Source: Termitomyces sp. T153 (Eukaryota > Basidiomycota > Agaricomycetes > Agaricales > Lyophyllaceae). Taken from it: a DNA stretch of 64,000 nt. The notes beneath the pieces are model-generated. The model was given only the letters and a program-made list of their open reading frames with translations, made no database searches and was not told the DNA's origin. Positions 1-8,769 of this stretch are shown here, in pieces; position 1 is the stretch's first letter, and every line of letters starts with the position of its first letter. The DNA is taken from assembly GCA_018296165.2 (NCBI GenBank), contig JACKQL020000003.1, positions 558,001 through 622,000 of the forward strand. The letters are read 5' to 3'. Position numbers and translations under genes: made by a program.

Positions 1-544
1 GAAGAGGCAGTTGGATGAGGTGATGGGGGCATTGAAAAGAACAGTGAAGGTTGCAGTGCCAAGAGAGGGGAGACAAATTATGCAAAGAGATGGTGGACTG
101 TCTGAAATGAGGATGAAGGCAAAGGCACTGGGCAGAGGGAGATTCAAAAAGAATAAGTCTAAGGATTCTCAATGCCAGTGTTTAGAAAATTTACCTTAGA
201 GCTTCTGGAAAAAACACTCAACAACAACCAAATCCAGAATCCAATCCCAAAACAGAAATTCATTGTAAATGGCCTCAATCTCCAGACTCACAGCATGTGA
301 ACATGTACAAATATGACCAAAAGATAGCCCTTGCTTGGTTGAAAGTACTTGTGATGAGAAGATGGGAGGTTGACAATGAATGGCAGGCTTGGAATCAGGA
401 AACAATCTAAGGGCCTGGTGAGAGCAGTCCCCTGACAGCCCCATCAGGCAGAGAGGGAGAAGAAGGGGAGGAAGGAGAGGGGGAGGGGGAGGAGAGAGAA
501 CCAGCTTTTGAATGGGGAACTATAACAGATAAGGAGATCTAATT

Positions 545-1540
545 GGCCATAGCCAAGCTGAAGCCCCACAAAGCACCAGAAAGTGGGATACCAAATGTTG
601 TGCTAATGAAGACCAGGTGTATGATTGTACCATATCTGGGACCCATTTTCAGAGCTACATTCAGGCACAAGATATACCTACCCACAGAGGTGGAGGGTCT
701 TTAGGACAGTGGTGCTGTGCAAACTGAGAGGAGATGATTATAGCAATTCAAACTCTTACTGACCAATTGCATTACTCAACATGATCACAAAAGTACTGTT
801 GTCATGTGTCAAGACAAAGTTAGTACACCATGTAGAGAAGGCAAACTTGTTACTGAAGTACCAATTTAGAGGAAGACCTGGGAGGTCCATAACAGATTCT
901 CTCCAGGTGTCAATGACATTCATTAAGAATGCTTAGAGATGGGGGAAGGAGGTGGTGGTGATTTTCATGGATGTGAAAGAAGCATTTCCTGATATGGTCC
1001 CAGGAGTGCTGGCAAAGGAGATGAGGAGGGGAGGTGGTTGAGTGGTTTGAGAGAAAGTTGGAAGGGAGAAGGATGGTGATCACCTTTGATAATTACATGT
1101 CAAGCACAATGCCTGTGGAGAGCAGGCTGGATCAGGACTGAAACATGCCAGGGTTATGTTATAATTTCTACAATGCAGGACAGATTGAGGGAGCAAGACA
1201 GGAAGAGGGAACTGGTGGGATCTTTTGCAGATGATGCATATGTGGTGGCCAAGGAGAACAACATGGAAGAAGCAGCTAAGAAGGTGGAAGGACATGATGT
1301 AGTGGAGAAAAGAGGCAAGTAAGTGGGTGAGGACACACTATTTGATATACAAGATCAAGAAATTTATGGGGATGGGCTTTTCAAGGAGAAGGGAGGGAGA
1401 TGAGAGGAGGGGGAGCAAACTAACAACTAGACCAATAATTACTATCAATAGCACAAGGATAAAGATGGAGATGTCTCACAGATTTCTTAGAGTCATCCAG
1501 GACCAAGAACAACAGAGGCTATGCAAGTGAGGGGAGTGGG
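545..1540 (+). pseudogene. Reverse transcriptase domain remnant of the LINE
   Basis: Conceptual reading across several frames gives the usual non-LTR RT order. There is a fingers region with HKAPESGIPN near 565-600, then a segment resembling the conserved thumb/palm run near 850-990 (a phenylalanine-rich stretch and VVIFMDVKEAF-like reading at about 950-990), then a region around 1085-1330. In-frame stops and single-base shifts interrupt it repeatedly, so no functional enzyme can be made. The longest open piece is only 78 codons (1086-1322). Confidence 0.7.
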
Positions 1541-2401
1541 GCCAGAGTTTGATGGGGGATCAATTAATGATGATGGGTTCTGGGGTTGATCATAGGACAA
1601 GTCCAGAGTTAGTTATGAATGTTTGAGGGTTGTAAACATATGTGCAAAGTTTATAACAGTGTTAGAGTTGAAAGGGACTTAGGCACAATAAAGGGAACAG
1701 AGACAAATGAGATGAGACAGAGTTGAGGCAAGAATGAATAGATTGAAATGGAGATACAAGACTATAATGAGGCAAAGATAGAGATTGAGATACAACCAGG
1801 AGACAGATAAAACCAGGAGACTGAGATAAGACTGGGAGACTGAGATAAGAGACAAAACATAACAAGAAACACAAAACACAGGTAACCAAATAAAGCAATA
1901 TCAAGACTAGAGTAAGGGATACTACTCTATGACTTATATACTAACTACTGGAACTCCTCTGGAGATAGCAGGTCTAGTGGCAGGGCTCATCAGGGCCACA
2001 TGGAGTCAATGGGTATTGGCTATGATTGGTGGGTGGGCTGCAGTGATACACTGATGGGATCTGATGGGAACACAGGCCACCCCAGAGTTGTTGTGATGTT
2101 CCAGACTTGGTTGGGTAAGCTGTGGTGACAATTCAGTGACATACACTAGGTCAGAAACAGTGTTGGGGGGTTATAGGGGTTCAAGAGGGGAAGGGGAAGT
2201 GTTGAGGCCTGCAGGGGACATGTTGGAGTGTGCCAGAGGGCCATTGGGGTTTGCCAGGAAAGCATTAGAGTTAGCTGGGGTGGGTGCTGTGGGTGAACAG
2301 AGGTCAGGGGAGTTGAGGGGGTGTTGGGGGGGGACTTTGGAGAAGCAGGGTGGCTTGGAAAGAGGGAAAGAGGTCTGGGGTCCTGGGAGCAGGTCATGAC
2401 A

Positions 2402-3090
2402 GGACAGTGGAGGAAGTAGAAGAGAGGGAGAGAAGCAACAAAGCAGAAATCAGGATTTACACAGACAGTTTAGCACATGGAGGGATGACAGGGGTGGTGG
2501 CAGTGTTGTATAGGAGGATAAGAAGGGAGGTCAAAGTGATGAGAAAGTGTTTAGGGTCAGACAGGAAACATATGGTATTTGAGGACAAGTGCACAGGGCA
2601 GTTGTTGGGAATGGAGCTGCTGAGAAGGAAGGTAAGAGGGAGAGGAAAAATAACGGATGTGACCGTAGTGATGGACAATCAGGCAGGAATGAGGGCACTG
2701 GATGCAATGGAGAGGAGAATGGAGAGGCCTCATGGATGATGTCCTGGAGAGGATATGGAGAGTCAGGAAGATTGAAGTGTACATAAATATTGAGATGTAT
2801 TGGATAACAGGACGTGAGGGTATCACAGGCAATGAGAGGATGGACAAGGAGGTGAAATGAGTAGTAAAGGGGGATGAGACAGAGACCAAAGGGCTGTGCA
2901 TTCTGAAGCACCCCCTGAAAACATTCAAGGCAACAACAATGGTAAAGGAGTGGCAGATGTCCTGGAGAGGATATGGAGAGTCAGGAAGATTGAAGTGTAC
3001 ATGAATATTGAGATGTATTGGATGACAGGACATGAGGGTATCACAGGCAATGAGAGGGCAGACAAGGAGGTGAAATGAGTAGCAAAGGGG
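2402..3090 (+). pseudogene. RNase H domain remnant of the LINE
   Basis: The stretch starts with AEIRIYTDSLAHGG near 2445, matching the first beta strand and catalytic Asp of retroelement RNase H. It continues with a VMDNQAGMRAL segment near 2670-2705, and ends with WMTGHEGITGNERADKE near 3020-3070, which is the typical GH...GNERAD C-terminal motif. The final part is present twice because of a tandem duplication (2738-3176). A TGA/TAG after the GNERADKEVK motif ends the frame in both copies. Domain identity is clear; the element is dead. Confidence 0.75.
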
Positions 3091-3176
3091 GATGAGACAG
3101 AGACCAAAGGGCTGTGCATTCTGAAGTACCCCCCCCTGAAAACATCCAAGGCAACAATGTTGGTAAAGGAGTGGCA
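2738..3176 (+). repeat. 218-bp tandem duplication inside the LINE RNase H region
   Basis: Copy 1 runs about 2738-2955 and copy 2 about 2956-3176, with a period of 218 bp. Both begin with GATGTCCTGGAGAGGATATG and end in the run GGTAAAGGAGTGGCAGATG. They differ by a few transitions and by small changes in a C-run. The duplication joins the end of one RNase H copy to the start of the next, so it arose after or during decay of the element. Confidence 0.85.
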
Positions 3177-3618
3177 GATGGAGATGGAGCAATGGATAAA
3201 ACAGTCACCCAGATTTGAAAGGCTCAAAGCCATAGACCCAACTGCACCAAAGATGAAAACAGCCATGCAGATAATGGAGAGCCTGCTGAGACACACCACC
3301 ATACTAGTCCAGCTACACATGGGACACTGCTGGCTCAACTAAACAGGAGAGAATCACCAGAATGTGATGCCTTCTGGGAGGCACTAGAGACAGTTGAACA
3401 CTATGTGCTGGAATGCTGAGCACATGACAGGCACCAAGGTGAGATGTGCAGAGTCACTAGCATGGAACCAGATACCCTGAGCAAATTACTCAGCAATGCA
3501 GATGCAGTGAAAGTCTTGTTTTGATACATAAACTGCACATGACAATTTGAGAGACCTTACAGAGACCTATACTTGGCCAAACCCACTGCAGGGAGCAAGA
3601 TGAGGATGAAAAGGAAAA

Positions 3619-3856
3619 GATATGCTGATTGGATGGAAAACAGGAGAGGCAAGCACAGGGATGAAGACACAACATACTAATTGAACTAATATAGCATACA
3701 CTGCCTTGTAGAGGCATAATACATACATAGCCCAAGTCCAGGCACCACCATCAATGATCATATAGGAAACAATTATGATAAAGATATGCTGATGGATAGA
3801 AAACAGGAGAGGCAAGCATGGGGATGAAGACACCACATTCTAACTGAACTAATATA
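3619..3856 (+). repeat. Duplicated 3' tail of the LINE
   Basis: The sequence GATATGCTGATTGGATGGAA at about 3619 through GAACTAATATA near 3693 is repeated at about 3783-3856 (GATATGCTGATGGATAGAAA through GAACTAATATA). The first copy is followed by GCATACACTGCC and GAGGCATAATACATAC; the second is cut at TA by the mariner-like element and resumes with the same GCATACACTGCC at 4982. The pair therefore gives an internal occupied/empty-site comparison. Confidence 0.8.
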
Positions 3857-4979
3857 TAGTGGCTCAAAAAACTGTCCCAATGTTTTATACTTTTTGAAAG
3901 ATGATATTGGCATGAAGGATTGCAAGTATCTAAAATTTTGGTTAAATCATGTAAAATACTATGGCATTGCAGGTACAAATTGCATCTTAGCTTATGTAAT
4001 TCAAATCAAAACTGATGGAGTAATGGCCATTTTAAGATATTCACTCATTGGGACAGTTTTTTGAGCATCTTCAACTTTGCAGATTTATCTCTATTTTAGT
4101 CAGAAGTAAAGAGTAAGTTGCATGTGGGAATATCAACATAGTCATGTGACCATGTTTGGGTATATTTGGGAGTGGTTCAAGTTGGTTGAACCACATCTTG
4201 ACCTTCAACCACCATCATGAAAGCTACTTCTCCTGCACAATGCTCTACTGTTGCTTCTCTTCTTGCTCAAGGGTATTCTCTGCATCAGATTGAGGCTAAA
4301 ACTGGTCTAGGAAAGTCTACTATTGGGAGGATCAGTAGAGAGTTGGAGGTGGACAAGGAAACCATCCTGGAGGCTGTCCAGCTAAGCTTACTCCATGTGA
4401 TAAACAGGCTATTGTTCAACAAATCTCAACTGAGAGACTTAATACAGCTGTTCAGGCCACCAATTTTATCAACAACATCATTTCTAATCCTGTCTCTCCT
4501 CAGACTGTCCAGAATGTGCTGAAGGAGGAGGAGTATCAGTCTGCTACAAAGAGAAAAGTTCCTATGCTCAAAGCTAGACATAGGCAACAGTAGAGCATTG
4601 TGCAGGAGAAGTAGCTTTCATGATGGTGGTTGAAGGTCAAGATGTGGTTCAACCAACTTGAACCACTTCCAAATATACCCAAACATGGTCACATGACTAT
4701 GTTGATATTCCCACATACAACTTACTCTTTATTTCTGACTAAAATAGGGATAATCTGCAAAGTTGAAGACACTCAAAAAACTGTCCCAATGAGTAAATAT
4801 TTTAAAATGGCCATTACTCCATCAGTTTCGATTTAAACTACATAAGCTAAGATGCAATTTGTAGCTGCAATGCCATAGTATTTTACATGATTTAACCAAA
4901 ATTTTAGATACTTGCAATCCTTCATGCCAATGTCATCTTTCAAAAAGTATAAACATTAGAACAGTTTTTTGAGCCACTA
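3857..4979 (+). mobile_element. Palindromic Tc1/mariner-like non-autonomous element
   Basis: The element starts TAGTGGCTCAAAAAACTGTC and ends with the inverse of that terminus (about GACAGTTTTTTGAGCCACTA, one or two changes). It is flanked by TA at 3855-3856 and 4980-4981. The two arms, about 400 bp each (3857-4260 and 4590-4979), are inverted copies of one another. They include the region just upstream of a transposase start codon and the ATG itself. The centre holds an N-terminal transposase fragment. The structure is a head-to-head fold-back derivative of a mariner-type transposon, able to form a very long hairpin. Length is 1,123 bp. Confidence 0.85.
4217..4522 (+). pseudogene. N-terminal fragment of a Tc1/mariner transposase
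   Basis: A 101-codon open frame begins at the ATG inside the left arm. Residues 13-37 (LLAQGYSLHQIEAKTGLGKS followed by TIGRI) form a helix-turn-helix typical of Tc1-type transposase DNA-binding domains. The frame then loses similarity and ends in the inverted right arm; the catalytic DDE domain is missing. The right arm carries an inverted copy of the same start region near 4585-4625. No active enzyme is possible, so mobilisation would need a transposase supplied in trans. Confidence 0.7.
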
Positions 4980-5009
4980 TAGCATACACTGCCTTATAGA
5001 GGCATAATA

Positions 5010-6060
5010 GGGGGCATGGTGGCTCAGATGGCACCATCGTGTCCTTTAGGGGATGGAAGTTCCCAAATGACAAGCACCTAACCTGCAGTCAAGGGTTTGA
5101 CCCACTGTGGGACATGGTATGCATTGCAGCCTTTGGCAGAAAACACTTTAGACACTGCACCTGGCTTATTCAATGCTTCTGGGAGCCACTGTTCTAGAGG
5201 TCATGGACAATGGAAGTCACTTGATGCCCATGAGCACACCATTGCAGCCCCTCATGATGAGAGCAAGGCACCCTACACTCCTTTCAGATCAGAAAAAGAT
5301 CTGGATGCCCAAGTCTGGGAAATTGGAAGGCCAAAAATGACAATCATGGAAAAGCCTATGCATCAGAAAGTTGTATGGCAGCTTCAGATCATCCCATCAA
5401 ACAAGATAACATCAGATAGGTGGGACCCAGGCTTTGATGAGCAAAACAGTGTAATAGGGAGTTTGATGGCCACTACACCAAAAATACTGGAGGGGTGGGG
5501 TTGGAAATAGGGCTGGGCTGCCCAGGTCTGGACCACATACAAAAGTGCAATTAGTACACCAACTTTGAGTGTGGGGGTTTAGTTAAGCATGGGACTCATC
5601 AGAGTTACCCTCTGGCACACCTTGCTGAGTGCAATAGTCAAAATAGACAGGATGGCATGATAACAGTATATAATGTGGGACTTAATGTGGAGACCCAATA
5701 GTATGAACTCCAATTGAATCAATCTGTAGTAAAGTAGCTACAGAGCGTAACTGGCACACTTGAAAAGGTGTCTGGCTGGAGTATCAGTTGGATGTGTCCG
5801 TAGAACCATACCTACATATAATACGGCATGTGAGTTAAACAATGCTCATGTAGTCACCGCTGGAATAAATGCAAAGCTGTAAACTGGCCGAGCACCTTAC
5901 ACTAGAGGCATGATATGGTACATAGCCCAAGTCCGGGCACCACCATCAACGATCATATAGAAAACAATCATGATAGTGAATGTAGGTAGACATCCATACA
6001 TCGTAGAACATGACATAGGGCAAGGCCCCGGGTATAGGAATAAATCAAATCAAATCAAAC
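5010..6060 (+). repeat. SINE-like repeat with tRNA-type promoter head
   Basis: A pol III type head is visible. An A-box-like TGGCTCAGATGG lies at 5020-5031 and a B-box-like GGGTTTGACCC at 5093-5103 (a C-to-T variant of the GGTTCGANNC consensus). The end of the block (5906-5980) shares about 65 bp with the LINE 3' tail at 3714-3779 (ACATAGCCCAAGTCCGGGCA and on). It finishes in a run AAATCAAATCAAATCAAAC near 6042-6060, as SINE tails do. An open frame at 5097-5510 has no protein-like features and is not called as a gene. Whether all 1,050 bp are one element or a head plus a separate tail is unsure. Confidence 0.5.
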
Positions 6061-6455
6061 TAGACAAGGGTCTAACGTTATGACGTTATCAAAGGGGTAT
6101 GTGCATGTCCACTGGGCCAAATATTGAAATTTGAATTAATTCGAGACTGTGATGAGAGCTGTGAAATGTGAGAGACCGAGAAAGAGATCATTAATTTGAA
6201 GGCTTAATACTTATCGGCCGAGTGTTGCGGGAAGAAATGATATTTCTTGAGTCTGAAAGTTCTCGGGTCGGCCCGCCCGCAGACGGAGGGAAGGAGGCCA
6301 AACATGGAGGACTATTGTAGGCTGTAAGTAGTTGTAAAGTATGTAGAATGAATGTAAAGAATAGGGACGGTGGGATTTCAGACACGTGACGTAGCATGAT
6401 CGATTCGACGAGCGCAGTGTGGGACGACGCAGGAGTTAGTAAATAGAAAACGTAC

Positions 6456-6504
6456 CTGCGAGCGCAGTGTGAGACGACAAGGTTGTCGCTCGCTGCGCTC
6501 GCAG
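6456..6504. repeat. Imperfect inverted repeat able to form a hairpin
   Basis: CTGCGAGCGCAG at 6456-6467 faces CTGCGCTCGCAG at 6493-6504, and the inner parts ACAA/TTGT also pair. A partial extra copy of the GAGCGCAGTGT...GACGAC unit lies upstream at about 6409-6428. It sits 370 bp upstream of the kinase-like gene. Function is unknown; a TE end, an insulator-like hairpin or chance remnant are all possible. Confidence 0.5.
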
Positions 6505-6871
6505 TAATATATCGATCTTTAGACAATGGGACAAAGGGATAATGTGATAGTGTGAAGAGAGAAAGTAATAGTGGCGGTTATCTAATCGTAGTCCGAATTA
6601 ACCCCGGGCAAACCCTCCTCCTACTTGCCCGGTTCAGCTCCACCAGAATTGACTCAACACTGTGACCATTATCATTACAATTGATATTCTCCGAACCTTT
6701 CCAACGAGAAGGTGAGCTAAGTGCCTGGGCCCGCACTTGTTATTGTACTCCATTGTTCTTCAGTTTGATCCCCTTGTTCCTCGGCAGCTGCACTCCGATG
6801 CGTCGTTTATTTAATATCAGGTTCACAGGCGTAACTCATTATCACAAAGCTACTGATTTGCCTTGTACATC

Positions 6872-8258
6872 ATGAAGTTCTTGCCATGGTCAAGAAAAAC
6901 AGTAGATCCAGAGGAGGCATACAAACATACCGTCTTCAAATTTCCATGGATATCTCGCGACAGCTATTTTGGGATTTTTTCTGAACATGAAGCGTTCTGG
7001 GTTGCCCTTCAACCTATGCTTCTTCGACGTGGATATAAGCTACGACCTCGTTATCAACCTGGCTGGACTCCTCCATGGCTGAAATTATCTAACCCTGTCA
7101 CGAACATCTACAAATACGAGGATGCACTCTGTCTCCGGGTATGTTATTCACTTAATTCATGACACCTCGACAACATCTTATACCGGCTTAATAGAACTCA
7201 AAAACTATTGATGCGACGCGGATGGACGGAACTAAAGTAATAATCAAAGTTGTCGACTCCTCAACAGACGAATATCCCATCGCACAATTTCTCAATTCCC
7301 CTGAATTGAGGTCTGATAAACGCAACCATTGTGTTCCAATTCTTGACGTTCTGCCCTGTCCAAGTGACGATACAAAGCTGTTAATGGTCATGCCCTATCT
7401 AGACCATTTTAATAGAGTTCCCTTTAGGCGTGTAGGGGAAGTATTCGAATCTATCTATCAATATGTGCAGGTTTGTGCGTCATCTGTTATTGGGGAGCTC
7501 TGCTGAAGTTTTGAAAGGGCTTAGAATTTATGCATGAACATGATATCTCTCATAGGTATTGATTCAAGTTACTCTAAGATAGTATTCTCTCAGCTCAAGT
7601 GGTTGATAGAGATCCTTGTTGGTTCAATCTCATGATGGATGGTTCCAAAGTGATTCCTTGTGGAACTCACTTCGCTCGACCCCATACACATGATGGGCTT
7701 TCTAAGACCTTCAAATGGCGCCAACGGTGGTCCGTAAGACCGGTTCAATATTATTACATCGATTTCGACATATCACGTCGATATCCCCCAGAACTGAAGG
7801 ATGTTGATCTGAAGGAGATGAATAGAACTGGCCAGGATAGGACTCTGCCAGAATTCAAGATGTCCGGCCCATACAATCCATTCAAAGCTGATACTTATCA
7901 GCTCGGAAATGTCATCTTGAAACTTCTTGCAGTAGGTTTGGTCCTTGCTAGCTGCCGTAAATCTTTTGACGTTGGATCCATTCAGGCATACCATCCAGAG
8001 GGATTAGAACCGTTTATCACTCTTGGAAAAGCCATGACGAACACTAATCCCAACGATCGACCGTCTCTGTCTGAGATTCTCAAATACTTAGATAAAATGG
8101 ACAAGAGAATGTTTAAACGTCGGATCTGGAAACCTCAGGACTCAAGTGTCGACAAATTCAAGATCACATATTGCTGGTGCAATCCTCTTTTTGGATCCAT
8201 TCCAGACACCGACGACATCATAAAACAAACTGAAAGATTCCTTCCCCCTGCAGTGTGA
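6872..8258 (+). CDS. Protein kinase-like domain protein (atypical, DFG altered)
   Basis: Spliced as join(6872..7138,7195..7470,7518..7555,7610..8258), giving 409 aa with frame kept through three short introns (56, 47 and 54 nt). The start is the ATG reading MKFLPW. A beta-3 lysine is present in VIIKVVD (about residue 105). The catalytic loop reads SHRDPCWFNLMMDG (about 192-205) with HRD Asp and the downstream Asn kept. The metal-binding DFG is IDFD (about 245), so Gly is replaced by Asp. A late motif TNPNDRPSLSEIL is the usual kinase subdomain XI with the invariant Arg. This fits the large family of fungal kinase-like proteins of basidiomycetes. It may be weakly active or a pseudokinase. No signal peptide or membrane span is seen. 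Confidence 0.8.
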
Positions 8259-8769
8259 GAGTCCATGACTTACAAACTTTTCTTCGCTTTTTTTCGCTTC
8301 CGTGGCTCTCAGTTTTCATTCTTTAATACACATTTCTTGCCGTCGAGAATGGGCTTGGAGCCGCTTGCCAGACTCCTGGAATTAGTCAAAAGTAATACTC
8401 TCTGAATCGACCGTCAGACCAGCCAGACCGGCCTTCTATGGAAAGATGTCATCCGTATCGGATTTCTTTACATAGGACCCCCCTCATTAGGCCTCATCAG
8501 GTATAAAAGACCTTCTACAACCAGAATGTTCGATGTTTGACCACAGACTAGTAGTTTGGAGTTGAATGATTGACGTCGGCTCTAAAGAGCATTTCGTGTG
8601 ACAAATTGAGTGACTCCTGCCTATTTCATCTTCATCGCCCTATTCGTAATTACCTTCTTTTTGTTTTTGAACTTCTTCACCCTTTTTATACCTTCTATAT
8701 TCCATTATCCACTTGCTAGTATTATAATACACGTCCAGAGTACCCCAATCGCGTCGTATTTTGTGCAGA
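8259..8769. other. Intergenic region between kinase-like gene and CAC2
   Basis: No coding region was found. A TATA-like GGTATAAAAG lies near 8501-8510, and pyrimidine-rich stretches follow at about 8640-8700, as in many fungal promoters. It probably holds the kinase-like gene's 3' end and the CAC2 promoter. Confidence 0.5.

Larger units (their letters stand above)
1..3856 (+). mobile_element. Decayed non-LTR retrotransposon (LINE) remnant
   Basis: The block is open to fragments of a LINE polyprotein in shifting frames on the plus strand. Reverse transcriptase pieces start near 545 (AIAKLKPHKAPESGIPN) and run to about 1330; an RNase H segment lies at about 2440-3090 and a lysine/arginine-rich C-terminal tail near 3590-3680. 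Many stops and frameshifts break it and its 5' end lies outside the window. The sequence is almost free of CpG and rich in TG and CA, which is what deamination of methylated CpG leaves behind. Its 3' tail continues after the mariner-like insertion at 4980-5009. The match to a LINE is by domain order and RT motif; the clade (Tad-like or another) was not determined. Confidence 0.85.

Noticed and set aside
1662..1904. Minus-strand hydrophobic frames in the LINE
   Set aside because: Produced by purine-rich decayed sequence on the plus strand; no membrane protein is implied.
5097..5510. 137-codon open frame
   Set aside because: It lies inside the SINE-like repeat, uses the B-box region as its start and shows no protein features.
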